Counted from the first letter of the stretch, positions 17,202 to 26,768 are shown. The stretch: 64,000 nt of DNA from Nitrospinaceae bacterium (GCA_029261655.1 JAJDAY010000030.1:1-64000); one strand, 5' to 3'. Program-made: numbers and translations. The notes: generated by a model from the letters alone, not told the origin.

Positions 17202-18293
17202 ATGATTTTTGAGCCGGAAACCATTTACGTCGAAGAGGGTGCGGAAGATTATCTTCTCACCCGGAACGTCCTTTCGCGTTTTTCAAAAATTCCTGTGCGC
17301 TCGGTCAGGGAGAGCGTTTCTGTGACCGAGGAAATCAAGGCAACCTCCCTCGACGTGTTCGGAGCGGGTAAAAAACAATTGGTGCTCTCGCGGTTCAAAG
17401 GCTCCTTCCTCAAGAAATGTCCCGGCATCAGTCCGGGCATGGTGTGTTGCAACTATTATGTCGTCAATCTCATGAAGAATTGTGTGTACGATTGCTCTTA
17501 CTGCTTTCTGCAGGGGTTTCTCGAAAACAATCCGCTGATGGTGGCTTATGTCAATGTTGAGGATTTGATCGAAGAACTCACCCAGGTGTTTCAGGAGCAT
17601 CCCGACAGAATGTTCCGGGTGGGTACGGGCGAGTTGACCGACAGTCTGGCTTTGGAAGATGTCGTCCCCTATTCAGATCAATTGATTCCTTTTTTCAATC
17701 AACAAAAAAACGCGGTTTTAGAGCTTAAAACCAAATCCGATACCGTGGGTCTTTTGTTAAAGCAAGAGAGTGCCGAAAATGTGATCGTTTCCTGGTCGCT
17801 GAATCCCCCTAATATTGTTGAGCATGAAGAAAAGGGGACGCCGTCGCTTCACCAACGATTGGAAGCCGCCCGCTTGTGTCAGGAAAAAGGTTATAAGGTG
17901 GGGTTTCATTTTGACCCAATCATTCTTTTTCCCGGATGGGAACGGGCCTACGAGGATCTGGTCCGGCAATTATTCGCCGTTATTCCCGTTGACCGGATCG
18001 AATGGATCAGTCTTGGAAGTTTCAGGTATCGGTCGCGCTTAAAGCAGATCATCAAAGACCGCCACGAAGACACCCGCCTGTTTACGGGAGAGCATGTGCC
18101 AAGCAAGGATGGGAAGTTTCGTTATTTGCGGTCACAGAGAAATGACGCTTATGCAACCCTGCAAAGATACATCAAACAGTATTCCGAAGATTTGAATGTC
18201 TATCTATGCATGGAAACAAAAGAGGTGTGGGAAGGCGTGACCGGTAAAATGCCCAGAAGCGATAAAAAACTGGATCAGTTTTTCGACCTGTGA
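17202..18293 (+). CDS. Radical SAM protein of the spore photoproduct lyase family
   Basis: Protein of 363 aa. The radical SAM cluster motif C-x3-C-x2-C lies at Cys94, Cys98 and Cys101 (CVYDCSYC). Downstream SPL-family features include GTGELTDSLALE, LELKTKSDTV, SWSLNPP and GFHFDPI. True spore photoproduct lyases repair a thymine dimer in spore DNA; this organism shows no sporulation genes here, so the substrate is unknown. GGGAG 5 bp ahead favours ATG 17202; the frame stays open upstream to 17079, where it would overlap the divergent M23 gene. It converges on dnaN, 12 bp apart. Confidence 0.88.
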   Translation: MIFEPETIYVEEGAEDYLLTRNVLSRFSKIPVRSVRESVSVTEEIKATSLDVFGAGKKQLVLSRFKGSFLKKCPGISPGMVCCNYYVVNLMKNCVYDCSYCFLQGFLENNPLMVAYVNVEDLIEELTQVFQEHPDRMFRVGTGELTDSLALEDVVPYSDQLIPFFNQQKNAVLELKTKSDTVGLLLKQESAENVIVSWSLNPPNIVEHEEKGTPSLHQRLEAARLCQEKGYKVGFHFDPIILFPGWERAYEDLVRQLFAVIPVDRIEWISLGSFRYRSRLKQIIKDRHEDTRLFTGEHVPSKDGKFRYLRSQRNDAYATLQRYIKQYSEDLNVYLCMETKEVWEGVTGKMPRSDKKLDQFFDL

Positions 18294-18305
18294 TTGATGA
18301 AACGA

Positions 18306-19415
18306 TTAGATCCGCATGGGCATGACAATGCCCAGATAATCGGAATCGTTTTCGACCGTTATCATACAGGAATGGTTTTGGTCTTTCAGGTTCAGGATGA
18401 CTTCCTGATCTTCCGTCACATTCAGAATGTCGAGAACGTATTTCGCGTTGAGACCGATAGAAACATCCTCGCCGTCATAGACAATGGGAAACTCCTCCCT
18501 GGCGGCGCCAAAATCGGAGTTGTCTGAAATCAAAGTCAAATTTCCCTTCTGAATATCAAACCGGACCATTTTGGATTTTTCATCCGCCAGCAGGGAAACC
18601 CGCCTGAGCGCGTGGCTGAGAATGTCCCGGTCGATTTTAATTTTCAAATTGTTGTCTTTGGGGATGACCTGCTGGTAGTTGGGAAATTTCCCGTCAATTT
18701 TTCTGGAAACGATCACCTGGGAGCCCTTGATAAATGCGAGATGATTTCCCAGAGTGGAAAAAGAAAAAGCGGAATCGGCGTCTTCCATTAATTTCAAAAG
18801 TTCGGCAATGGCTTTCTTGGGAAGTAGAATGCTTAATTTTTCACCTTCAGGGAGCGAAGATTTTGAAAGCGGCCTGGAGATGAAAGCCAGCCGATGACCG
18901 TCGGTGGCCACCAGATTGGCTTTGCCGTTTTCATTTTCCAGCAACAAACCATTCAAAGCCTGTCGGGATTCATCCGGCGATACGGAAAAAAATGTTTTTC
19001 GGATCATCTCCTTTAACTGGCTGCAACTGAACTCCATCAGGCTTTCCTGACTGTATTCCGGGAAAGCGGGAAAGTCCGCTGCGGGCAGTCCGGGGAGGCG
19101 AAACTTGGAATTGCCGCATTTCAGGGTCACCCAGTCATTGTCCTCCCTGATGAGATGGATCTCCAGATCCGGGAGTTCCTTGATAATGTCAAATAATTTG
19201 CGGGCGTTGAGTGTGACCGACCCTTCGGCAATCACATTGGCGGGATAGGAGTCACGGGTTCCGATTTCGAGATCCGTTGCTTCGATGGTGATCCCTTTTT
19301 TTTCGGCGCAGATGAGCAAATGCGATAGAATCGGCATCGCACCTTTGGTTTCAACGATTCCCTGGACTTTTTGTACGCCGTCTAAAAACGTTTCCCTGCT
19401 GATTCTAACTTCCAT
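18306..19415 (-). CDS. dnaN: DNA polymerase III beta subunit (sliding clamp)
   Basis: Ring-shaped processivity clamp of the replicase, 369 aa, normal length. Three repeated clamp domains can be traced. Family features include ATDLEIGTRDS in domain 1, GLLLENENGKANLVATDGHRLAF in domain 2, and the C-terminal LKDQNHSCMITVENDSDYLGIVMPMRI that forms part of the peptide-binding pocket. Neither dnaA nor recF or gyrB lies beside it, so the classical dnaA-dnaN order is not conserved in this genome and no origin is evident here. Confidence 0.95.
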   Translation of the reverse strand: MEVRISRETFLDGVQKVQGIVETKGAMPILSHLLICAEKKGITIEATDLEIGTRDSYPANVIAEGSVTLNARKLFDIIKELPDLEIHLIREDNDWVTLKCGNSKFRLPGLPAADFPAFPEYSQESLMEFSCSQLKEMIRKTFFSVSPDESRQALNGLLLENENGKANLVATDGHRLAFISRPLSKSSLPEGEKLSILLPKKAIAELLKLMEDADSAFSFSTLGNHLAFIKGSQVIVSRKIDGKFPNYQQVIPKDNNLKIKIDRDILSHALRRVSLLADEKSKMVRFDIQKGNLTLISDNSDFGAAREEFPIVYDGEDVSIGLNAKYVLDILNVTEDQEVILNLKDQNHSCMITVENDSDYLGIVMPMRI

Positions 19416-19598
19416 GCTCGCCCTTTCCGAATTTCAATACTTGATATTTAGGTGAGGTCTTGAAACTTGATATCGTCGCTTATCTTCGAGATCCCACAGG
19501 AGAATATTATGGAAAAAATAAAATTTTTCGAGGTGTCCGAAAATTTTAGTATTACAATACCCCAACCCTACAAAAAGTAAAAGCCTTGATGTAAAAAG

Positions 19599-19663
19599 AA
19601 TCGCTCCCGGATTAAAAATTTTCCCTGGGATGGATAGGAGCGATTAAAAATTTAGTCTATACT
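19599..19663 (+). promoter_or_regulatory. Putative control region of the DAHP synthase gene
   Basis: AATCGCTCC (19599-19607) and its exact reverse complement GGAGCGATT (19637-19645) enclose 29 bp. A 12-base direct repeat, GATTAAAAATTT, occurs at 19610-19621 and 19642-19653. A TATACT -10 box follows at 19658-19663, without a clear -35. The arrangement suggests an activator or repressor site for aromatic amino-acid control; this is inference. Confidence 0.45.
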
Positions 19664-19701
19664 GGGGAAAGACTTATTAAAATTTTTAAGAAAAAAATAT
19701 T

Positions 19702-20721
19702 ATGGTTATTGTAATGAAAGCAGACGCGACCCCGGAACAGATTCAAGCGGTGGAAAACACCATCGTTGAACTGGGCTACAAGCCGCATGAAATCATTGGC
19801 GTTGAGCGCAAGGTCATCGGTGCGATCGGCGACGAACGCGGAAAAGACCGATTGCAAATGATCGAATCCATGGGTGGGGTGGAGTCTGTATTCCCGATAT
19901 TGAAACCCTATAAACTGGCCAGCCGTGAAACCCAACCGCATGATTCGGTGATCGATGTGGACGGTATTCCCGTCGGCGGCAAACAAATCGCCATCATGGC
20001 CGGTCCCTGCTCGGTGGAGAGCATGGATCAGATCTGCACCACCGCCCGGATGGTCAAGGAGGCCGGAGCGAACATGATGCGTGGCGGAGCCTTCAAACCG
20101 CGCACCTCGCCCTACAGTTTTCAAGGGTTGGAAGAAGAAGGTTTGAAACTCATGTGGGAGGCCAAAAAGGCAACGGGATTGCCCATCGTCACCGAGGTGA
20201 TGAATCCCCGCGAAGTGGACCTGGTTGCCAAATACGCCGATGTCATGCAGGTGGGAGCCAGAAACGTGCAGAATTTTTCCCTATTGAAAGACCTTGGCAA
20301 ACTCGATAAACCGATTTTGCTCAAACGCGGCATGATGACCACGATCAAGGAATTCTTAATGTCCGCCGAATATATTCTGGCCGAGGGCAACCGCAACGTC
20401 ATTCTTTGCGAACGCGGCATCCGCACCTTTGAGACCGCCACCCGCAACACTCTGGATTTGAGCTGTATCCCCGTACTCAAACTGGAAACTCATTTGCCCA
20501 TCATCGTCGATCCCAGTCACGGGACCGGTTACTGGCATCTGGTGGATTCCATGTCCCGGGCCGCCATTGCCGCAGGAGCCGATGGCTTGATGATTGAGGT
20601 CCACCCCGATCCGATTCATGCTTTTTCCGATGGCCCGCAGTCGCTGAAACCGGATAAGTTCGCCAAACTAATCAAAACCTTAAGACCTTTCATTGAATTG
20701 ATGGGGCGCACCCTCGACTGA
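19702..20721 (+). CDS. aroF: 3-deoxy-7-phosphoheptulonate (DAHP) synthase, type I-beta
   Basis: First enzyme of the shikimate pathway, joining PEP and erythrose-4-phosphate. Protein of 339 aa. An N-terminal ferredoxin-like regulatory domain (residues 1-70) is followed by the KDO8P/DAHP barrel: [61 protein letters not shown] and EVHPDP. The N-terminal domain is the feedback-control module seen in Thermotoga-type enzymes. Upstream DNA carries repeats next to a -10 box. The ribosome site is weak. Confidence 0.94.
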   Translation: MVIVMKADATPEQIQAVENTIVELGYKPHEIIGVERKVIGAIGDERGKDRLQMIESMGGVESVFPILKPYKLASRETQPHDSVIDVDGIPVGGKQIAIMAGPCSVESMDQICTTARMVKEAGANMMRGGAFKPRTSPYSFQGLEEEGLKLMWEAKKATGLPIVTEVMNPREVDLVAKYADVMQVGARNVQNFSLLKDLGKLDKPILLKRGMMTTIKEFLMSAEYILAEGNRNVILCERGIRTFETATRNTLDLSCIPVLKLETHLPIIVDPSHGTGYWHLVDSMSRAAIAAGADGLMIEVHPDPIHAFSDGPQSLKPDKFAKLIKTLRPFIELMGRTLD

Positions 20722-20811
20722 GCCTGTTTACAAGCTCCCCGGCACGAAACCTGGGTTCAATCCTTTCCGGCCCGCGTCCACCGTCTTTTCTTGAATCTCG
20801 CCTGGAATGGG

Positions 20812-20830
20812 TTTATCCTTTGAGGATAAA
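20812..20830 (+). other. Hairpin in the leader of glnD
   Basis: TTTATCCT (20812-20819), loop TTG, AGGATAAA (20823-20830), a perfect 8-bp stem 51 bp before the glnD ATG. There is no T-run. It may stabilise the messenger or be a protein site. Confidence 0.3.
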
Positions 20831-20881
20831 GCTAAAACCGTTCCATCCTCCTGTAAAGTTTGGCCCAATGCGGATTTCTAA

Positions 20882-23596
20882 ATGAATGATTTCTATCAAT
20901 CCAATAAAGTTATCAGCGTCCGCTATAAATCCGGGATGCAGGAAAAATTCCTTTCCGCCATTGCTCCTGAATCATTTTCAGATTCGGACCTGAAAGACCC
21001 GCAAAAATTTTATCTGGAATTCAAAAATAGAATTCAAAAAATCATCGCTCTGGAAACTCAATCGCTTCAGGAAGAAGTCTTAAAGTCGGACAACTGTCAT
21101 CTGATTTTATTGAAACGGACGGCGCTGGTAGACTCCGCCGTTCAGGCCGGTTTTCAAGCCGCTGTCTGGTTCAACAACCGGATCATGAAAAAGCAACTGG
21201 ACCCAAAAGAGGTATCGGTCGCCATCGTCGCCAAGGGAGGATATGGCCGGGAAGAGATGTATTTTTGTTCCGATGTGGATCTGCAGATCGTCACCAAGTC
21301 CACCTCGGGGAAAGACAGTCTGGAAGCGGTGGACGAAATAAAAAAGCACTTTGAATATCTGTTTGTTTTTCAGGATATTTTCCCCAGGACAAAGAGCCAA
21401 TCCTGTCATTCCGAAGCGACGGGAATGGTGGAAGAATTCCATGTCGGCCAACTGCCCGATTTTTTTTCCATGATGGAGCATCGATTCGTCACCGGAAACC
21501 CACTGGTGTATGCCGAATTCACGAGTTCCATCAAGACCGCCAGCCTCCTGCATCAGGATGAAATTTTGCAGTATTGCTTCAAACACAAAAAATATTATAC
21601 CGTTAAAAACACCCTTTTTCAGCAGGAACCCAACGTCAAGGAGGAACTCAAGCGTCTTTATTGGGCGCTGGCCCTGGTGCGTCTCCGCCAAAACCTGAAA
21701 CAGGCGAACCAGTTTGAACTCCTAAACGAACTATTTCGAATCAAGTTGTTGAGCAAAATCGCATTTAAAAAAATGCAAACTGCGTTCAATTTTTTATCCA
21801 AAGTACGATTGCTTTTGCATAGCGCCCAAAAGGGCGCTCATCTGGAAGTGTTGAGTTTTGAAGTCCGGGAAATAGTAGCGAAAGCCATGGGCTACGAGAT
21901 TAAAGAGTTTTATAGAAAATATTTTTATAATGCCTGCCTGCCGCTGAAACGTTACAGCCGCAATCTTTTCTGGGAAAGCATGTCTCTCGATACAAAGAAA
22001 GTCGGCGAGTTGACCGGAGATTTCGCGCTCGATGCGGATAACCAGATAATCTTCAATAAAGACCCGGAAAAATTATCTGCCGAAAACCCGCAATGGATTT
22101 TTGAAGTTTTTGCCTGGGTGGGAGAAAAAAATCATCGGCTGTCTTATCCCATCACGCGCGCAATCGAGAATCGTTTGAGCCAGGCGGCCCCCATTTCTTT
22201 AGTTCCCGATGATAAAACAAAAGCCGAAATACAAAACTATTTTAAAAGAGTCATTGGGGGGGATCATTTCTCTCGAGCCTTGCGTTTACTGCATGAGTTC
22301 GGGTTGTTGAGCGATTATTACATCCCTGATTTTAAAAATATCTGCGGCCAGCTGCAGGACATCTATGTTCACCGATTCCCGACGGACATACACATTCTGT
22401 CAGCTCTTGACGCCCTCAACCTGCTGGAAAGGCGTCAGGAAGTCGACCCGTTTCTCATCGATCTTTATCATTCCTTAAAAGACAAAACCACGTTGAAACT
22501 GGCCGTCCTGTTACACGATATCGGCAAAGGCGCCATAAAAAAAGGCGAAATCGAGGAAGTTGTTGGCGCGGCCATGATTCCACGGATTCTGGCTGGACTG
22601 GGTTATTCGGGGGATTCCAAAAGGGTGGAAGACGTGGCCTATCTGGTCGAGAAACATTTAACCATGTACGATTTGATGCTCCTCGACCCTGAAGACGACG
22701 ACACCTTTGAGATGGTGTGGGATCTGGTGAATCAGGATGCGGAAAGATTAAAAATGCTGGTCCTTCTCACCTATGCGGACCGGGCCGGGACCAAAATGAA
22801 AATGTCGGCCTTGCAGATCGACCAGTTGAAATTATTTTATCACTACACGCTTCATCATAAACGGCATGAGAATGTTTCCGAAGCCGTTAAACTGGAGTTT
22901 TTGCGGATGGTCCGACTTCCCAAGGACCTGCTTTCGCAATTGGAAATTTACAATGATTTTATTTCGTCAAACAAACCTTATGCGGCTGACTTTATGTTCC
23001 AGCCGGGACAACCTGCAGATCTGATCGTGTGCGCAAAGGACAGGAAAGAATTGTTGTACAATATCTCGACGTTGCTGGCTTTCAACCAGTTGAGCATTGT
23101 AGAAGCCAATATCCAGACCATGAAGGACAATGCTTTTGATGTGTTCAAGGTGGTCACGTCTTCAGGAGATCCCATGGACCACTCCAATTTTTATTCTTTC
23201 CAGAAACAGGTCATGGAGGATATCAGAAGGATTTTTGTCGATAAGGAGCCGGTATCTTCTGTTTTCAAGGATCGGGACTGGGTCACCCGGCGGGAAAAAA
23301 ATCCATACAAAGACGTGAAACTCAAAGTAAAAATCATTGGGCGGGCGGTTGTCTTGACCACTTATGATCTGGTCGGAACTTTTATGGCTGAAACCAGGGT
23401 GTTTTCCGAGTTAAATATGATCATTGATCGCGCCGTCGTTAATACCAGCCAGGGCGCGTCGTCCACTATCTTTTACGTTCGTCCGAAGGATGTGCAACAA
23501 ATCGTTCGTGATAAAAACCAGTTTGCTCTGAAAGTCAAAAATGCTTTACTCCCGCTGGTTGAATCGGAATCAGTGTTAAACCAGGGTTCTGTTTAA
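20882..23596 (+). CDS. glnD: PII uridylyltransferase / uridylyl-removing enzyme
   Basis: Nitrogen-status sensor that uridylylates and deuridylylates PII proteins. Protein of 904 aa, full length. The nucleotidyltransferase site GGYGREEMYFCSDVDLQI begins at residue 119. An HD hydrolase domain follows with LLHDIGKG (His545, Asp546). Two C-terminal ACT domains, around residues 715-775 and 815-890, would bind glutamine. No PII gene (glnB) or amt lies in the window. A TPR protein follows by 53 bp, and a strong terminator closes the pair. Confidence 0.95.
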   Translation: MNDFYQSNKVISVRYKSGMQEKFLSAIAPESFSDSDLKDPQKFYLEFKNRIQKIIALETQSLQEEVLKSDNCHLILLKRTALVDSAVQAGFQAAVWFNNRIMKKQLDPKEVSVAIVAKGGYGREEMYFCSDVDLQIVTKSTSGKDSLEAVDEIKKHFEYLFVFQDIFPRTKSQSCHSEATGMVEEFHVGQLPDFFSMMEHRFVTGNPLVYAEFTSSIKTASLLHQDEILQYCFKHKKYYTVKNTLFQQEPNVKEELKRLYWALALVRLRQNLKQANQFELLNELFRIKLLSKIAFKKMQTAFNFLSKVRLLLHSAQKGAHLEVLSFEVREIVAKAMGYEIKEFYRKYFYNACLPLKRYSRNLFWESMSLDTKKVGELTGDFALDADNQIIFNKDPEKLSAENPQWIFEVFAWVGEKNHRLSYPITRAIENRLSQAAPISLVPDDKTKAEIQNYFKRVIGGDHFSRALRLLHEFGLLSDYYIPDFKNICGQLQDIYVHRFPTDIHILSALDALNLLERRQEVDPFLIDLYHSLKDKTTLKLAVLLHDIGKGAIKKGEIEEVVGAAMIPRILAGLGYSGDSKRVEDVAYLVEKHLTMYDLMLLDPEDDDTFEMVWDLVNQDAERLKMLVLLTYADRAGTKMKMSALQIDQLKLFYHYTLHHKRHENVSEAVKLEFLRMVRLPKDLLSQLEIYNDFISSNKPYAADFMFQPGQPADLIVCAKDRKELLYNISTLLAFNQLSIVEANIQTMKDNAFDVFKVVTSSGDPMDHSNFYSFQKQVMEDIRRIFVDKEPVSSVFKDRDWVTRREKNPYKDVKLKVKIIGRAVVLTTYDLVGTFMAETRVFSELNMIIDRAVVNTSQGASSTIFYVRPKDVQQIVRDKNQFALKVKNALLPLVESESVLNQGSV

Positions 23597-23649
23597 CTGT
23601 TGTGGAAAAACTATTTTTTTAACATCAATTTTTTTGGATTCGATCGACC

Positions 23650-24309
23650 ATGAGACCTATATATTTGCTGACACTGACCCCGCTATGGATTATTTTTCTG
23701 ACAGTGGCCGCAACCGGCCTTGAAACGGCGACGGCTCTTTATCAAAAAGCCGCCCAGCTTGACAAGGATGGTTTTTTAGAGGAGGCCGCCCTGACCTGGG
23801 AACAAGCGCTTCAGGCAAAGCCGGAAAAAGACCTGGAGACGCTGACCAAACTCAGGCTTTCCAGTGCCTATATAAAAATGGCGGAAATGGTCAAAGCCGT
23901 GGAAATTGGAAAAAGCCTGGTTCTTTCCCAGCCCGATCATTTCGACGCGCAGTTTCATTTGGGCAATGCACAGGCAAAATTAAAAAACTTTCCTGATGCC
24001 ATAGCGGCTTACAAAAAAACCATACAACTTAGGCCAGATGAGGGTTTGGGGTACATTGCCCTGGCCCTCGCCTATTTTGGCAATAGGAACCCTGATGCCG
24101 CGGTCGAACAACTACAGGAGGCAAAGAAAATTTTTAAAAAGAAAAAAAATATTTCCTGGTATCGGGACGCACGAATCATGGTTCAACAAATCAAAGGATT
24201 CGCCCCTTATCCGCCTAATTTTTCCGACCTTTGGCTGGCAAACAATCTGGACCTTGTACGCAATACGTATGAAAAAAATGTTTTTGATCCAGAAGGCTTA
24301 ATAAAGTAA
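23650..24309 (+). CDS. TPR-repeat protein, exported or anchored
   Basis: Protein of 219 aa with an N-terminal hydrophobic segment (about residues 3-22). Three to four tetratricopeptide repeats span residues 27-160, the clearest being FDAQFHLGNAQAKLKNFPDAIAA and the one after it. The tail is basic and ends NVFDPEGLIK. It likely acts as a protein-binding scaffold at the periplasmic face. It follows glnD closely and shares its terminator. The partner is unknown. Confidence 0.78.
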   Translation: MRPIYLLTLTPLWIIFLTVAATGLETATALYQKAAQLDKDGFLEEAALTWEQALQAKPEKDLETLTKLRLSSAYIKMAEMVKAVEIGKSLVLSQPDHFDAQFHLGNAQAKLKNFPDAIAAYKKTIQLRPDEGLGYIALALAYFGNRNPDAAVEQLQEAKKIFKKKKNISWYRDARIMVQQIKGFAPYPPNFSDLWLANNLDLVRNTYEKNVFDPEGLIK

Positions 24310-24696
24310 GTCACTCAAAGCCCTTGTTTTCAGTCAGAGTTGGGTCGCGCAGGGTCCCAAGATTAATAAAAATTAATCTGAGGTTAACTTTCATTTAATT
24401 TGAAAATTTTATAATTCCTTTAATACTTTTTCTTCTCCTTTTGGGGGGGCAGGTTCGATGCCACGATCGTCCTGCCCCCTCCTCCTTTTTTTAGCCCTAA
24501 CCTACGAAAATTTAGCTTTTTGCCTCATCGTCAATCACCATCCCCCTTGGCTCTCAGGCTGGGTCGCCTGGAGGGTAAAACCCGCTTATGTGATTTAAGT
24601 TCATATTTCCAGGAAAATGGGTTAAAATTAGGTTTCATTTGACTGGAAAGCATTTTTCTAGAAAGAGTTCGCCGTTGACCCCCGGTTTTTCTGCCC
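24310..24696. other. Intergenic region with terminator
   Basis: This 387-bp gap contains the terminator at 24443-24492. The rest is AT-rich before the terminator and unremarkable after it. No convincing small gene was seen on either strand. Confidence 0.5.
24443..24492 (+). terminator. Strong intrinsic terminator of glnD-TPR unit
   Basis: GGGGGCAGG (24445-24453) pairs perfectly with CCTGCCCCC (24471-24479) around a 17-nt loop, and a seven-base T-run follows a short C/T spacer to 24492. A run of seven G starts the stem. The GC-rich stem makes this the clearest terminator in the window. Confidence 0.85.
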
Positions 24697-25212
24697 ATGC
24701 CCTCAATTAGCAAAAATCAATTGCAAAGGAATCAAAAAATATTGGGGCTTCTGCTCCTTTTCTTTTTTATGGTTTCCCCTGCCTCGGCCAACACCCTGAA
24801 TCGCTTTGAATTGATGGACGGCAGTGTCATCCAGGGGGAGATTCTGTCCTTTTCCAAGGGCGTGTACCGAATTCATTCAGATGCACTGGGTGCCATTGAC
24901 CTGCCGGAGGAAAAAATCAGTGCGGTAAAACCCGTGCACAATTCAGGCTCCCAGGCAAAAAACAGCCGTCAGGGCGCGGTCACGGGCACTCAAAAAATTG
25001 ATCAGATGCAGGACTTGTTATTGAGCGATCCTGAAACGGTCCGATTGATTGGGGAACTGCAAAATAATCCCTCAGTGCAACAAATACTTGAAGATAAAGA
25101 ACTCATGAAAGCCATTGCCGAGGGAAACCTCAACCGTCTGGGTGAAGACCCAAAAATTAAAGCTTTGATGAATAATAAAACCATCGGGGAAATCTTAGAA
25201 AAAACCCAATAA
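24697..25212 (+). CDS. Exported protein with STI1-like helical tail
   Basis: Protein of 171 aa with a signal peptide (hydrophobic about residues 15-30, cleavage likely after ASA). A small beta module (ELMDGSVIQGEILSFSKGVY) resembles a short SH3/PRC-like barrel. The C-terminal part (about residues 105-165) has repeated helix patterns such as LQNNPSVQQILEDKELMKAI, reminiscent of STI1/DP chaperone-binding repeats. It sits directly upstream of orn, 60 bp apart. Function unknown. Confidence 0.65.
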   Translation: MPSISKNQLQRNQKILGLLLLFFFMVSPASANTLNRFELMDGSVIQGEILSFSKGVYRIHSDALGAIDLPEEKISAVKPVHNSGSQAKNSRQGAVTGTQKIDQMQDLLLSDPETVRLIGELQNNPSVQQILEDKELMKAIAEGNLNRLGEDPKIKALMNNKTIGEILEKTQ

Positions 25213-25272
25213 AATATTTGCCGGTCGAACCATCAGAAATACCGTGAACCCCTCCCAAGTATCGGAAATAAT

Positions 25273-25857
25273 ATGCGCAAAAAATCGTCGAACAATATGG
25301 TCTGGATGGATCTGGAAATGACCGGTCTGGATCCTGAAAAAGAATTGATCATTGAAATCGCCACTCTGGTCACAGACGGAGAATTGAATATTCTCGAAGA
25401 AGGACCTTGCCTGGCCATCAAACAAAGCAATGCGATTTTATCGCGGATGGATGCCTGGAACACCACCACGCATCAAGCGTCGGGGTTGACGGAACGTGTG
25501 ATGAGTTCGAAAATTTCCTGCCGGGAAGCGGAAGAAGCCACACTCGACTTCATCAAACAATACTGCGCGCCGGAGACCGTGCCCCTGTGCGGCAACTCCA
25601 TTGGTCAGGATAGGCGGTTTCTGGTCAAATACATGACAGAACTTCACGATTTTCTTCATTACCGCAGTGTCGATGTCACGACCATCAAGGAACTGATCAA
25701 ACGCTGGTATCCCAAAGGCCCTAAATTTCCAAAGAAAAGCGGGGTTCATCTGGCCAGTGTCGATGTCAGGGAATCCCTTGATGAACTGATTTTTTACCGC
25801 AAACATTATATTTCCAATGGCGTGCCCCTCCCAACCACAAACGAGAAAATTTCCTGA
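25273..25857 (+). CDS. orn: Oligoribonuclease
   Basis: DEDDh 3'-5' exoribonuclease that degrades 2-5 nt RNA and pGpG. Protein of 194 aa. Catalytic acids lie in VWMDLEMTGLD near the N-terminus, CGNSIGQDRRFL in the middle, and HLASVDVRESLDEL near residues 157-170, which supplies the His and last Asp. NTTTHQASGL also matches the family. Full length, cytoplasmic. It ends 6 bp before a small membrane protein gene. Confidence 0.95.
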   Translation: MRKKSSNNMVWMDLEMTGLDPEKELIIEIATLVTDGELNILEEGPCLAIKQSNAILSRMDAWNTTTHQASGLTERVMSSKISCREAEEATLDFIKQYCAPETVPLCGNSIGQDRRFLVKYMTELHDFLHYRSVDVTTIKELIKRWYPKGPKFPKKSGVHLASVDVRESLDELIFYRKHYISNGVPLPTTNEKIS

Positions 25858-25863
25858 GATATC

Positions 25864-26133
25864 ATGAACAAAGGCGCAATTTTAACCATCGGGTTTCTAG
25901 TATTTGTCAGCTACATTTCATTCACGCTCATCTGGACGGGCAATAAATTTCAGTGCCATGCGTGCATCGTTTTTAAAGACAGGGAAGTCTGTCAGACCGT
26001 CAAAGGAATGGAGAAACAGGAAACCATGATGACGGCTATCAGCACCGCCTGTGCAGGAGCCGCCAACGGCATGACAGAATCCCTGGAGTGTCAGGCCAAA
26101 CCTCCGACCAAAATGGAATGCAAGACGCTGTAG
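25864..26133 (+). CDS. Small Cys-containing membrane protein
   Basis: Protein of 89 aa with one N-terminal transmembrane helix (about residues 5-24) and a soluble part containing six Cys, including CHAC. The start lies 6 bp after orn and probably uses the same transcript. The Cys pairs suggest disulfides outside the membrane or a metal site. No family recognised. Confidence 0.6.
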   Translation: MNKGAILTIGFLVFVSYISFTLIWTGNKFQCHACIVFKDREVCQTVKGMEKQETMMTAISTACAGAANGMTESLECQAKPPTKMECKTL

Positions 26134-26146
26134 ATAGAGATAAAAA

Positions 26147-26731
26147 TTAACTCCCCATCCCCATTTCTTCCGACAGTTGGTATTCCCGACAGATGAGTTC
26201 AGTGTCCGCCTGGCTCAGGTTTTCCTGAGTCAGTTCGCAGAAGAATTTTCCTTCACTCTTTTTTCGGTTATAGCGGCAGGTCCGGCACAGGCCAAAGGGC
26301 TTCATTCCATTTAACCGTTGCATCGTCTTTAAAGTTTTCTGGAGTCCTTCGGTCAACTGAATTTGCTCTGCTTCCGCCAATTCTGACCAAACCCTGAGCA
26401 CCGTTTTCGAGGGCAGGGTTTCCCTCAAAAGCTTCCTTCCAACCTTCGTTACATTTAAATGAACGATCCTGCCGTCTTTTTTGTCGGGGCTTTTCTGAAT
26501 CAATCCCTTCCGTTCCAGAGCCATGAGCGTTTGCGACACCGTCCCCTTTGTCAGACCCAGATATTCCGTCACACCCAGGGGCGTGTTTGAATACCGATTC
26601 GCCTGATTCAGGAAATGCAGGGCATCCAGCTGAATAGGCTGAAGGTCATAATCGGCCCCTGCCTGGCGGGTTTCGGTGCGGAGCAGGTGGGATATTCGCT
26701 CGATATATTCGTGTAACAGTAAAGCGCTCAT
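26147..26731 (-). CDS. MarR family regulator with C-terminal cysteine cluster
   Basis: Winged-helix regulator of 194 aa. The DNA-binding core covers residues 30-100 (LGVTEYLGLTKGTVSQTLMALERKGL and the KKDGRIVHLNVT wing). About 50 extra residues at the end hold C-x2-C-x12-C-x15-C (Cys149, 152, 165, 181), which could bind zinc or an Fe-S cluster or form disulfides; that is inference. It is divergent from the P460 gene with operators on both sides of a shared promoter region. One operator overlaps its own -10, which predicts autorepression. Confidence 0.88.
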   Translation of the reverse strand: MSALLLHEYIERISHLLRTETRQAGADYDLQPIQLDALHFLNQANRYSNTPLGVTEYLGLTKGTVSQTLMALERKGLIQKSPDKKDGRIVHLNVTKVGRKLLRETLPSKTVLRVWSELAEAEQIQLTEGLQKTLKTMQRLNGMKPFGLCRTCRYNRKKSEGKFFCELTQENLSQADTELICREYQLSEEMGMGS

Positions 26732-26739
26732 AATAAATT

Positions 26740-26768
26740 ATTGTATCGAATCAAAACTAATTTGACAA
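26740..26768 (-). promoter_or_regulatory. Predicted promoter of the MarR gene
   Basis: Read on the minus strand: TTGTCA (26768-26763), 17 bp, TACAAT (26745-26740). Its -35 box overlaps the -35 box of the opposite promoter by five bases. The -10 is covered by the operator at 26743-26757. Confidence 0.6.
26743..26757. promoter_or_regulatory. Imperfect MarR operator near the marR start
   Basis: GTATCGAATCAAAAC has one intact half-site (GTATCGA) and one degenerate half-site (5 of 7). It lies 12 bp before the MarR ATG. Confidence 0.6.

Noticed and set aside
20745..20770. GGTTCAATCC resembling a tRNA T-loop
   Set aside because: No acceptor, D-arm or anticodon arm can be folded around it.
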